Shown here in pieces: positions 1-6,402 of a stretch of DNA of 24,833 nucleotides. The stretch is taken from the IMG/VR virus record IMGVR_UViG_3300040806_002508, positions 1-24,833 of that record, one strand, 5' to 3'. Under the pieces are notes generated by a model that was not told where the DNA came from, ran no database searches, and saw only the letters and a program-made list of their open reading frames with translations. Numbering within the stretch: the first letter of the stretch is position 1; every line of letters starts with the position of its first letter. Position numbers and translations under genes: made by a program. This DNA is from a virus.

Positions 1-126
1 TTCCAGTTCTATCTGATTGGCCTTAAGCGTGGCGTTGTCCGCCCGTAGTTTCATCACATAAACGCCCGCACCGGCTATACCAGTGATCAGCATTATGGCT
101 ATCGCCATCTTTATCGTTGAAAACAT
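1..126 (-). CDS. Small membrane-anchored protein, C-terminus beyond window
   Basis: This is a partial gene of 42 visible codons that runs off the left edge. It starts at the ATG complementary to 124-126. The N-terminus has a short charged start (MFSTIK) followed by about 20 hydrophobic residues (MAIAIMLITGIAGAGVYVM). After this comes a polar, helix-prone stretch (KLRADNATLKANQIELE). This is a type II membrane anchor with the beginning of a periplasmic coiled coil. It lies just downstream of an M15 peptidase/endolysin, so an i-spanin-like lysis role is possible. That role is inferred from position and topology only. An ATAAATA motif lies 8 nt upstream of the ATG. Confidence 0.6.
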   Translation of the reverse strand, partial: MFSTIKMAIAIMLITGIAGAGVYVMKLRADNATLKANQIELE

Positions 127-134
127 AATGTACG

Positions 135-141
135 TATTTAT
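135..141 (-). promoter_or_regulatory. Late-promoter-like ATAAATA
   Basis: The minus strand reads AATAAATACG, matching the T4-type late consensus (TATAAATA). It overlaps the stop codon of the M15 peptidase gene and ends 8 nt before the next ATG, so any transcript from it would have almost no leader. Confidence 0.5.
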
Positions 142-614
142 TGGATAAGGCCAGGCTTGTAAACGGTTTTACCGTTTTCCTTCATAGCAGTCAGTATGCT
201 TTTACGATTGCCCTCTGACTTGTATGACACGTGTACCCAACCTGAGTCTGGTATGCCCGGAGTGTAGAATTCCAATATCAATTGGTCGAAGTCACAGTTC
301 TCGGATATCCATTTGGCCACGTCGTAGTTGCCTGTGCCTGGACATTCAATGTCCACGGCCTCGCCTTTGCAGTGTTGTGACTTGCTCGAACCACCAACCG
401 CTTCATTGAGTGCTGGTCCCCTGTATCCAGAGTTGATCACCGTGACACCGAAGTTGTCTCTGACCTTCTGTACGACATTTTCAAAAAGTGCTTTAGCACT
501 TTCAAGATGCTCCGCACCTGGTGTGTTGTCTAGGCCTTTCCTTGTGGCTGTCTGGCTTTTTGTGAATTCCGCTAGTGTGAAGTTTGTGCTTAATCTCATA
601 AAACTATTTATCAT
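138..614 (-). CDS. M15-family peptidase / endolysin-like protein
   Basis: This 158-residue protein resembles the Peptidase_M15_3 family of zinc-dependent peptidoglycan carboxypeptidases/endopeptidases. The family's conserved stretches are visible: NSGYRGPALNEAVGG, then SQHCKGEAVDIE (Zn-ligand H and D), and WVHVSY near the C-terminus (third Zn-ligand H). The likely role is cleavage of peptide cross-links in host peptidoglycan, as an endolysin at lysis or a virion-associated lysin. No signal peptide is seen, so it would need a holin or other access route. The first ATG (614) is used here. A second Met (codon 6, 599) directly follows an ATAAATA motif lying inside the first codons, so the start is not fully settled. 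The next gene downstream encodes a membrane-anchored protein, consistent with a lysis module. Confidence 0.85.
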   Translation of the reverse strand: MINSFMRLSTNFTLAEFTKSQTATRKGLDNTPGAEHLESAKALFENVVQKVRDNFGVTVINSGYRGPALNEAVGGSSKSQHCKGEAVDIECPGTGNYDVAKWISENCDFDQLILEFYTPGIPDSGWVHVSYKSEGNRKSILTAMKENGKTVYKPGLIQ

Positions 615-644
615 AATGTACGTATATTATACACCAAATATTTC

Positions 645-661
645 ATGGGTTTATGACCCAT
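645..661. repeat. Inverted repeat before late promoter
   Basis: The sequence is a perfect 6-bp inverted repeat with a 5-nt loop (ATGGGT-ttatg-ACCCAT). It sits between two divergent genes and abuts the TATAAATA element. It could be an operator or a chance palindrome. Confidence 0.4.
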
Positions 662-668
662 ATAAATA
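661..668 (+). promoter_or_regulatory. Exact T4-type late promoter TATAAATA
   Basis: This is a perfect 8/8 match to the T4 late promoter core. It faces the plus-strand gene starting at 678. Only 9 nt separate the motif from the ATG, so the transcript would be leaderless or nearly so. Confidence 0.6.
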
Positions 669-677
669 GATGTGAAC

Positions 678-1199
678 ATGATTGAAAAAGTAAAACTTAA
701 TCTTACCGATACTCCATTCTTGAATTCAGATCATAAAACACACTCGGGATCATGCATCAAACACCAAGTCAAAGAACTTACTGATATACATGATAGGTAC
801 GGTGGTATGCCAGAAACTTATACCATGCACAATACTTTGATACATCAACTTTGGTGGGACAAAGATTCTATAGACTTTGCCAACATAGGCAAACAGTTAG
901 GCATGGAAGTGATCACTGTCAGTAGTATCCTGCAACCGCCTGGAAATGTTATACCTCTTCATAGAGACACTTTCTACGCTATCACAAAACAATTTCCTGA
1001 TGACACGAGGACGAAAGTAAGAGCAAACATCTATCTTGAAGACTGGAAGATGGGACACTTCACACAGTACAATGACGAAGTAGTCACTCACTGGAAAGCA
1101 GGTGATGGCCTACTATGGGATAGTTCGATAGAACACCTAGGAGCCAATTGCGGGTTCCAAGACAAGTATACTTTACAAGTTAGCGGATTTTTAAATTAA
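678..1199 (+). CDS. 2OG-Fe(II) oxygenase-like (aspartyl/asparaginyl hydroxylase type)
   Basis: This 173-residue protein looks like a 2-oxoglutarate/Fe(II)-dependent dioxygenase of the Asp/Asn beta-hydroxylase type. The iron triad is readable: H95-R-D97 (PLHRDT) and distal H153 in WDSSIEHLGAN. A core strand (KVRANIYLEDW) lies between them, and DKYTLQVSG follows. The substrate is unknown; family members hydroxylate protein side chains or small molecules. The ATG at 678 is chosen. An in-frame GTG at 672 would add two codons but sits directly beside the TATAAATA motif. The gene is on the opposite strand from its neighbours, and its stop codon abuts the stop of the convergent gene (1199/1200). A second, distant relative is encoded at 3027-3602. 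Confidence 0.75.
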   Translation: MIEKVKLNLTDTPFLNSDHKTHSGSCIKHQVKELTDIHDRYGGMPETYTMHNTLIHQLWWDKDSIDFANIGKQLGMEVITVSSILQPPGNVIPLHRDTFYAITKQFPDDTRTKVRANIYLEDWKMGHFTQYNDEVVTHWKAGDGLLWDSSIEHLGANCGFQDKYTLQVSGFLN

Positions 1200-1940
1200 T
1201 TACCAAGACCTTTTACTCAACAAAGCGGATTCTCCTGCCTTACTGAATAAAAATCTATCTTCTGTGGTTTTTGTTATCTGATATGGACCAAAATACTTGG
1301 TCAAAAATAGACATTCACTGATTGCTGATTCGTCAAGTTTGAACGCTTTTATCTCATTCATAATCATCTTGGTGTTTCCAAAAGCGTGTAATTCGAATTT
1401 TAATTGATCTGCATTTCGTTTTTTGATAGTAACGATGTTATTGTCAAGTTTGAACTCCATCATTTGGAATCTGTCAAAGAAATCTTTGATCTCACCAAGT
1501 TTCAGTTGGTTAATTTTTTGATTGTATGCTTCTGGTGTCCTAGGTAGTATGTCTGCTAGATTTTTAGCACTTGCTTCAAAAGGAACTGTCCTCTTATGGT
1601 ATGTGAATTCAAAGTTTTCAATGTTTGTCAATTTACTAAGATCGTCTAAGAATTTGCCAATATGTTGATCAACGTTCTCTGTCCTCGAGAATTCGATGAA
1701 CACTCTGTGTTTGCCATCTTCCAGTGTGCCTGGTGTGGCATCCGCGTCCAACACTTCCTTGTATCCTGTCTCTGCGAATTTCTCAAGATCTTTTGCGGCC
1801 GCGTGTGAGTCAACCGAAAATGCCAGTACCATGATGTTTAGGTCCTCGCCCATCTTGGATTTGAATTGGTCAACCGAGAATCGTTTTGAAACTACTCCGT
1901 CCAGGTCTCCGGCCTTTAATCCTTCATTAACTAATGTCAT
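1200..1940 (-). CDS. Conserved phage protein of unknown function (246 aa)
   Basis: I recall similar proteins from T4-like marine phages but know no function. The 246-residue product is soluble, with no membrane segment or signal peptide. The N-terminal part (VNEGLKAGDLDG, SVDQFKSKMGEDLNIMVLAFSVDS) looks like an alternating alpha/beta domain of about 100 residues. The C-terminal part is Lys/Phe-rich and ends in LLSKRSW. It overlaps the upstream gene 1927-2409 by 14 nt, so the two are probably co-translated and may act together. In related phages these two genes tend to sit side by side. That is from memory and was not checked. Confidence 0.75.
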   Translation of the reverse strand: MTLVNEGLKAGDLDGVVSKRFSVDQFKSKMGEDLNIMVLAFSVDSHAAAKDLEKFAETGYKEVLDADATPGTLEDGKHRVFIEFSRTENVDQHIGKFLDDLSKLTNIENFEFTYHKRTVPFEASAKNLADILPRTPEAYNQKINQLKLGEIKDFFDRFQMMEFKLDNNIVTIKKRNADQLKFELHAFGNTKMIMNEIKAFKLDESAISECLFLTKYFGPYQITKTTEDRFLFSKAGESALLSKRSW

Positions 1941-2409
1941 CTAAACTACTTAAATCTCCAGACGCCTGTGCCTGCTCGTCTTGGCTCTCGATCTCGTCCC
2001 GGCCATGTTTGAAATTACCGATCAATGCTTTTGGCATTCGTATTTCAACTACCCAAATATCGTGGGCGTCAATCTTTCCTTTTACGGTGCCTGGCCTATA
2101 ATCTGCAGGACTTTTAATTTCTCTGGGTTTTAACAGTTCATCCTTTTTGTATATAACTTTACAACCCCTGTCTAATAATCTCTTTCCACCTGCTGGATCT
2201 GGCATCTTGTCCGCCGGCCACATGAATGAACATGTGACAAAGTGTCTTGAATCAACTGGGCCTGACAGTAATTCTCCGTCCTCCCAGTTCTGGAACACGT
2301 ACACGTCCAACTCATCTACCACCCTCTCGAAGTCTTTGAGTATGCCCAAAGTAGGTCCTACGGCGTATAACGATTGTACGTTTTTGATTATGTCTAAGAC
2401 GTCATGCAT
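1927..2409 (-). CDS. Conserved phage protein of unknown function (160 aa)
   Basis: No domain with a known activity is recognised. Visible features are a central Trp-rich strand (CSFMWPADKMPDPAGGKRLL), a DYRPGTVKGK loop and DIWVVEIRMP. The C-terminus is acidic and Gln/Ser/Asp-rich (DEIESQDEQAQ onward), typical of a flexible tail. Two ATGs compete (2409 and 2405, different frames); the annotated frame starts ATG CAT GAC at 2409. An ATAAATA element ends 6 nt upstream. The gene overlaps the following 246-residue gene by 14 nt, forming a two-gene unit. Confidence 0.75.
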   Translation of the reverse strand: MHDVLDIIKNVQSLYAVGPTLGILKDFERVVDELDVYVFQNWEDGELLSGPVDSRHFVTCSFMWPADKMPDPAGGKRLLDRGCKVIYKKDELLKPREIKSPADYRPGTVKGKIDAHDIWVVEIRMPKALIGNFKHGRDEIESQDEQAQASGDLSSLDDIS

Positions 2410-2415
2410 AGTGCT

Positions 2416-2422
2416 TATTTAT
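2416..2422 (-). promoter_or_regulatory. Late-promoter-like ATAAATA
   Basis: The minus strand reads GGATAAATAAG. It lies 6 nt before the ATG at 2409. It is the likely promoter of the 1200-2409 gene pair, again with almost no room for a leader. Confidence 0.5.
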
Positions 2423-2486
2423 CCTTAAGATCTGTGTTGTTAAATATGCATAGTTTATTTGGAAATTATATCGTAAGTAATTATAT

Positions 2487-2693
2487 ATGAGTCTACATCA
2501 AAGACACATCAAATTACAATCAACAATCAACTACGAGGAACCTTATGCTTTTAACAAGCCTACAACTACGGCCTTTATTTCAACGGAAACTATGGAAACA
2601 GATGAGGAAAAAACGGGTTTACGACAAGCGAGTGAAACTGTATATGCAGAATCAGAATTGGCTCAAGATAAGGAAACAGAAGGACAGACGTAG
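2487..2693 (+). CDS. Alternative overlapping ORF, probably not the real gene
   Basis: This is an open frame of 68 codons starting at the ATG of TATATATGAGT. The product is acidic and Thr/Glu-rich toward the C-terminus. It overlaps the basic 74-codon frame at 2545-2769 for most of its length, and both are unlikely to be real. No clear ribosome-binding site precedes it. It is kept only because codon evidence by eye cannot exclude it. Apart from these two frames and a late promoter near 2416, I see nothing else between 2410 and 2761. Confidence 0.15.
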   Translation: MSLHQRHIKLQSTINYEEPYAFNKPTTTAFISTETMETDEEKTGLRQASETVYAESELAQDKETEGQT

Positions 2694-2769
2694 GAGAAGG
2701 GTGTTGATGAGGATATGGCGAGCCAGCCAATTGGTCATGCTCAAGCGGATGTACAATCAGTCTATTTGA
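2545..2769 (+). CDS. Small very basic protein, possible nucleic-acid binder
   Basis: This 74-residue frame is preferred for the stretch between 2410 and 2761 because its ATG has a good ribosome-binding site (GAGGAA, 5 nt before ATG). The product is extremely basic: MRKKRVYDKRVKLYM is followed by KIRKQKDRRRRRV. It has two Trp residues in the body and no acidic patches. Such composition suggests RNA or DNA binding, but no family is recognised. The 3' end overlaps the convergent minus-strand gene at 2762 by 8 nt. The frame lies on the strand opposite most genes. The competing frame at 2487-2693 is acidic and lacks a good ribosome-binding site. Confidence 0.4.
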   Translation: MLLTSLQLRPLFQRKLWKQMRKKRVYDKRVKLYMQNQNWLKIRKQKDRRRRRVLMRIWRASQLVMLKRMYNQSI

Positions 2770-3037
2770 TGAACTGATCCATCGCTTCAGCGTACCACTG
2801 TCGGTAGTGCTGTTCTATACGTTCGAATGGAATCTCGTCTCTCTGTGCGACGGGTATCCCAGGTAGTTCATTCTTTAATACTTCCTTGTTGACGAGATCA
2901 AGCACCACTGTGTATTCCAGCATCTTGCCTGGACCTATCTTCTTCTTGGACAGTTCAACGAACTCGTCAAACTTCCTGTCTGGTTTTATTATGTACTTCA
3001 CGCAGAAGTATCTTTTTTTATTGTGTTTACTTCCCAT
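2762..3037 (-). CDS. Small conserved phage protein, unknown function (91 aa)
   Basis: The product is 91 residues, charged, and has a basic N-terminus (GSKHNKKRYF). It has a probable beta-hairpin (YFCVKYIIKP, TVVLDLV) and a C-terminal helix ending WYAEAMDQFIK. No functional motif is visible. Its start overlaps the end of the 2OG-Fe(II) oxygenase gene by 11 nt, so it is translationally coupled to it and to gp44 further upstream. In T4 the gene following 44 is 62 (clamp-loader small subunit). This protein is too short and shows nothing that identifies it as gp62. Confidence 0.65.
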   Translation of the reverse strand: MGSKHNKKRYFCVKYIIKPDRKFDEFVELSKKKIGPGKMLEYTVVLDLVNKEVLKNELPGIPVAQRDEIPFERIEQHYRQWYAEAMDQFIK

Positions 3038-3602
3038 TATACCATGCCGTTATAGTTAAAATATATCTGTCCTCCCATCCTGCATTACAGGCCGAATGAT
3101 ATATTTTATGATTGAATGTCAGGGCACTGCCTTTTTTTAGGAAATAGGCAACTTTGTCTCCAACAAATAAAGCGTGTCCCACTTTTGGATCTGTCAGAGA
3201 TATCCATACTCTCCTTACTTTGTTTCTAGAATTATTGTTGTTTTTGTTACCAGAATTTTGTATGAAATCATTATAGGTATCCACGTGTGGTGTGGTAAAA
3301 GTTCCAGGACCATGTTTTATCACTACAAGTTTAGATCCTTCTTTTTTGATTCTGAGTTGGTCCCACGCACTCTTTGGAATCAGGTTTGTAAATTCAGGAT
3401 TGAGATATCTAGTAAATTCTTGTGATTTTTTCGTGTAGGACGAGAATATTTTATTTTGTAGTGTAATCTGCTGTTCCGATCTATTTTTATGTATCCCTGG
3501 ATCAAAGCCTTGTTCGACGATTGTAGATTTACTTTCCAAGGTACTCCACAGTTTCTTCCATGGAAGTCTGATTGTACCTAAAAAATCTATCGTCTTAACC
3601 AT
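3027..3602 (-). CDS. 2OG-Fe(II) oxygenase-like protein
   Basis: This 191-residue protein carries the H-x-D...H iron-binding pattern of 2-oxoglutarate-dependent oxygenases. H106-V-D108 is in TTPHVDTYND and distal H169 is in NHKIYHSACN. A possible 2OG-binding Arg179 is in WEDRYILTITAW. The core matches the protein at 678-1199 in layout (HxD, then a strand, then the distal H, then a [D/E]-[K/R]-Y stretch), so the two are probably distant paralogues. An Asn/Lys-rich low-complexity insert (residues about 116-128) separates the halves. The substrate is unknown. The start codon overlaps the gp44 stop by 8 nt (ATGGTTAAG containing TAA), so it is expressed with the clamp loader gene. Confidence 0.72.
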   Translation of the reverse strand: MVKTIDFLGTIRLPWKKLWSTLESKSTIVEQGFDPGIHKNRSEQQITLQNKIFSSYTKKSQEFTRYLNPEFTNLIPKSAWDQLRIKKEGSKLVVIKHGPGTFTTPHVDTYNDFIQNSGNKNNNNSRNKVRRVWISLTDPKVGHALFVGDKVAYFLKKGSALTFNHKIYHSACNAGWEDRYILTITAWYNGK

Positions 3603-4521
3603 TTGATAGTCTCGCCAGTTTGATCATCACACTTGCTAGATTGATCTCAGGATCAGCGACGAATGAATGATCAACCAATCCCTGCTTGATAATTAGTACC
3701 GCTTTGTCCTGTGCGTCCTCATCTTTGGATATGATTTCCAAGTTGTCATACAACCATCTGTATATCTCCTCGCACTCCTCCGGCCTTGCTTGGGCACAAA
3801 CAAGTTTTCTTGCTTCTTGAATCTTGCCCTGCTTGAACAAGTCCACCATCTGCAGTCTGTAGTCCTGTTGTCCTGAGTCACCTGATGCTGGTGGCATCAA
3901 TTTCCCGTCCCTACAGTTCTGTTGTAGCATGTTGATGCACTTCCTGAGGTCTGGATAACTTGCCTTCACATATGTGTCCAGTATTTCAATGTCTGGTGTG
4001 ATGCCTTCCTGTATCAGGATCTCACACGCCCTTGCTGTGAATTCCGTCTTGTCTATGGTTTCCATGTGGAAACCTTGGCATCTCGAATGCAGTGCGGGTA
4101 TCACCCTGTTAGGATAGTTACAAGTTAGTATGAATCTCGCTGACGTGTGATACATCTCCATCACACCACGCAACGCCGCCTGTCCGTTTGGACTCATGTA
4201 ATCTGCCTCGTCGAGCAAAACATACTTGTAAGACCCAAAAGGCATTATCTGTACGAAGTTGTTGATCTTCTCCCTCACAGTATCAACACTGTTTTCACGA
4301 GAAGCATTTATTTCTAATATGTCATAACTGCTGACATCCATTTCCGCAAACAACACCTTCGCCAGTGTCGTCTTGCCCACGCCCGGAGCACCACTTAATA
4401 GCAAGTGAGGGATAGCCTTGTCATCTATCCAAGCCTGTATCTGTTGCCTTTGTGCTTCATCTCTGACCACGTACTCTTTCAGAGTCTTAGGCCTGTATTT
4501 TTCTACCCATAGTTCTTTCAT
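3595..4521 (-). CDS. 44: Sliding-clamp loader large subunit (T4 gp44-like AAA+ ATPase)
   Basis: This 308-residue AAA+ protein matches the RFC / T4 gp44 clamp loader subunit, which uses ATP to open and load the gp45 sliding clamp at primer-template junctions. Motifs in order are WVEKYRPKTLKEYV (RFC box), Walker A GAPGVGKTT (44-52) and Walker B VLLDEAD (101-107). Sensor 1 is TCN (133-135) and the SRC arginine-finger box is at 146-148. A helical C-terminal collar domain follows. Length is close to T4 gp44 (319). The start overlaps the stop of the DUF2061 gene as ATGA. Its usual partner gp62 is not recognisable next door. Instead a 2OG-Fe(II) oxygenase gene follows with an 8-nt overlap. Confidence 0.95.
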   Translation of the reverse strand: MKELWVEKYRPKTLKEYVVRDEAQRQQIQAWIDDKAIPHLLLSGAPGVGKTTLAKVLFAEMDVSSYDILEINASRENSVDTVREKINNFVQIMPFGSYKYVLLDEADYMSPNGQAALRGVMEMYHTSARFILTCNYPNRVIPALHSRCQGFHMETIDKTEFTARACEILIQEGITPDIEILDTYVKASYPDLRKCINMLQQNCRDGKLMPPASGDSGQQDYRLQMVDLFKQGKIQEARKLVCAQARPEECEEIYRWLYDNLEIISKDEDAQDKAVLIIKQGLVDHSFVADPEINLASVMIKLARLSNG

Positions 4522-4700
4522 TTAATTTTGTCCCATATCCATTCGTGACCATAAAACATCACACTTCCTGCCGGAATGCTGGCCAGTGAAAGACCAAACG
4601 TGTACCATAGGTCTCCTCCTGTGACTAGAGCATAACTCATAAACCAACCCAATCCTAAAAGTTGCCAAGTGCAAGTTTTTACAAGTCTTCTGTATTTCAT
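4518..4700 (-). CDS. DUF2061-like small membrane protein
   Basis: This 60-residue protein starts RRLVKTCTWQLLG and has two hydrophobic segments (about residues 13-28 and 33-48). It ends in HEWIWDKIK. This is the layout of the DUF2061 family of small inner-membrane proteins (basic start, SW/TW pair, conserved H-E-x-x-W near the end). No biochemical role is established for the family. It sits between uvsE and gp44 with 5 nt and an ATGA overlap respectively, so it is transcribed with replication/repair genes without an obvious functional link. Confidence 0.7.
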   Translation of the reverse strand: MKYRRLVKTCTWQLLGLGWFMSYALVTGGDLWYTFGLSLASIPAGSVMFYGHEWIWDKIK

Positions 4701-4705
4701 TAATG

Positions 4706-5749
4706 CTATATTACAGCAGTTTCCTTCGCTTGTCTATATAATTGTTCCGTGGCCATGTTTTTACCTTTGGCCTCCACTTGTATGTCGAAGTTTTCCGAGA
4801 ATGATAGTGCCCAATCATTGACTTTCCTGTTTGGTAACAAGTCCGAGTGTGCTCTCAGTTTCTGTTTCTTGCAACCACGTGCCAGTAGGTCCTTGATGTT
4901 GTGCATCTCTGTGTGCGTTTTGTCTCCCAAGTTCGCAACTGCAAGGTGTTCGTCCCTGGAATAAGAGTAGTGCATACTTGGTCTCTGTCCACGCCAACTG
5001 TCGATGACTCTTTTGACCCTGTCATCGTTTGCGTCAATGTATTCCTCATCACGTATCCAGTGGTGATGTATGTCCATCACAAGTGCTAGGTCCTTTTCCA
5101 GTTCAAGACTGGCATCCAGACCCCACCCCATCTCATCATTCTCGATAGTGATCAAATTTCTTGCTTCCTGAGAAAGTCTAGGCAAAGCCTTACGTATGCC
5201 ATCTGGTCCTTGTTTGCCCGAGATGTGTACGTTTATCTTGCAACCATCCTGGAAACTTTTGCCAAAACCCATCCAACGTGCCATGTCCGCGTGGTATTCG
5301 AATTCTTCTATGCTACGTTCTACTATGTCTGGTGTGGCACTGGAAAGCACACAGAACTGACCTGGATGGAAACTGATTTTGACATCAAATGTTCGTGCCA
5401 TCTCACCAACGGGTGCGAATAAATTTTCTAAATGACTTTGTATATGAGGTTGTTGCCACCACGACTTCCAATCTTTCTCTGTGTATCCTTGTAACATCTC
5501 ACTACCAAGTCTGACCATCCTACGTTCAGGTGGTAGGCTACCAACACGTTGTATCAATCTACGTGCGGCCAAAGTGTTATGGGTCATGATGTCCCACTGT
5601 CGCTGTTCTGCCTCGTCCTTGTGTTCACGTAGCCAACGCATTGTGGTACTTCTGCCGTTCAGTTCTCTGTCTTTCGCGTTGACTTTCATACCGCCAAACT
5701 CCGACTCGTTGTTGAGCCATTTGCAACAGAAACCAAATCGTTGTACCAT
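4706..5749 (-). CDS. uvsE: UV-damage endonuclease (UvsE/UVDE family)
   Basis: This 347-residue TIM-barrel enzyme nicks DNA 5' of UV photoproducts using metal ions. The N-terminus FGFCCKWLN corresponds to the family's LGYCC start. HPGQFCVLSS (HPGQ 128-131), NVHISGKQGPDG (H175), TIENDEMGWG (E203) and LVMDIHHHWI (D226, H228) supply the metal ligands. AHSDLLP (300-305) and QVEAKGK (E326) follow. Length is in the usual 300-350 range and nothing seems missing. A phage that replicates in sunlit water would benefit from direct UV repair, in place of T4 denV. The gene is probably co-transcribed with the DUF2061 gene and gp44. The ATG is preceded by TATAATATAAGC, a possible -10-like early element. Confidence 0.92.
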   Translation of the reverse strand: MVQRFGFCCKWLNNESEFGGMKVNAKDRELNGRSTTMRWLREHKDEAEQRQWDIMTHNTLAARRLIQRVGSLPPERRMVRLGSEMLQGYTEKDWKSWWQQPHIQSHLENLFAPVGEMARTFDVKISFHPGQFCVLSSATPDIVERSIEEFEYHADMARWMGFGKSFQDGCKINVHISGKQGPDGIRKALPRLSQEARNLITIENDEMGWGLDASLELEKDLALVMDIHHHWIRDEEYIDANDDRVKRVIDSWRGQRPSMHYSYSRDEHLAVANLGDKTHTEMHNIKDLLARGCKKQKLRAHSDLLPNRKVNDWALSFSENFDIQVEAKGKNMATEQLYRQAKETAVI

Positions 5750-5780
5750 GCTTATATTATAACAGATATTTGTAAAATGT

Positions 5781-6170
5781 CTACTCTAACAATGTTTCCA
5801 TCATTGCCCAATGTCCAATGATGTCGCTACAGTGCAGTTTGAAACCATACTCTCGGTCAATGTCTCGTAAGATTTTGTTGGCCTTTGCCATACTGAGACC
5901 CGCATTGGCTGGAAGTTGTAGGGCGTTTATTGTCTTACGTCTCAGACCTTTAGCGGCCTGTACCCTATGCCAGCCATCAGTGAGCAAATAATATCCACTG
6001 TCTTTTATTGGTGTGACCAGTATTGGATCCCACGCACCGTCTTTCTTCAATTTGTTTATCCATGTCCTCTTTTCCTTGTTAAGAGGACGTTCAACTCCCA
6101 GTCCCATCTCGGCCATTGTGACCAGTTTGTCTATTTCGACTTTGACTTTTTTCTTCTTAATCTGTTTCAT
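5781..6170 (-). CDS. ParB-like nuclease-domain protein
   Basis: This 129-residue protein contains a compact ParB/sulfiredoxin-like fold: WDPILVTPIKDSGYYLLTDGWHRVQAAKGL. The DGWHRVQAA stretch (65-73) corresponds to the family's DGxHRxxAA box, which binds nucleotide in ParB/Srx-type proteins. The N-terminus is Lys-rich, consistent with nucleic-acid binding. Single-domain ParB-like proteins are common in phages and have varied or unknown roles. Nothing indicates a partition function here, because there is no ParA. It overlaps the upstream Zn-ribbon gene by 14 nt. Confidence 0.7.
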   Translation of the reverse strand: MKQIKKKKVKVEIDKLVTMAEMGLGVERPLNKEKRTWINKLKKDGAWDPILVTPIKDSGYYLLTDGWHRVQAAKGLRRKTINALQLPANAGLSMAKANKILRDIDREYGFKLHCSDIIGHWAMMETLLE

Positions 6171-6402
6171 AATCTATGTTGTCGATGTCTTGTATTATTC
6201 TCCATTCCTCACCGTGTGGGAGTGGTTTACGTAGTGGATATTTGTTTACGTCTGATATCTCTCTGTACTTGTTTGCACAAGGTGGACCACAGAATGGTCG
6301 GATGATCCTTTTGTCATACTTTGTGTCGTGTAGGCTGTCATACCAGTATATTGCGTTTAAGAATTGTTTATTGCAGACGTAACAGGTGTGCGGTCTAGTC
6401 AT
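6157..6402 (-). CDS. Small four-cysteine zinc-binding protein
   Basis: This 81-residue protein has C7-x2-C10 and C38-x3-C42, a likely structural zinc site. It also contains an aromatic stretch (IYWYDSLHDTKYD) and an acidic C-terminus. No enzyme motif is seen. It sits in an overlapping run (8 nt with the GroES-like gene upstream, 14 nt with the ParB-like gene downstream), so all three are translated as a set. The function is unknown; DNA, RNA or protein binding are possible. Confidence 0.6.
   Translation of the reverse strand: MTRPHTCYVCNKQFLNAIYWYDSLHDTKYDKRIIRPFCGPPCANKYREISDVNKYPLRKPLPHGEEWRIIQDIDNIDYETD

Noticed and set aside
605-611. ATAAATA inside the first codons of the M15 gene as its promoter
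   Set aside because: It lies downstream of the chosen ATG, and a similar 14-nt start signal already precedes that ATG. It stays possible only if Met6 is the true start.
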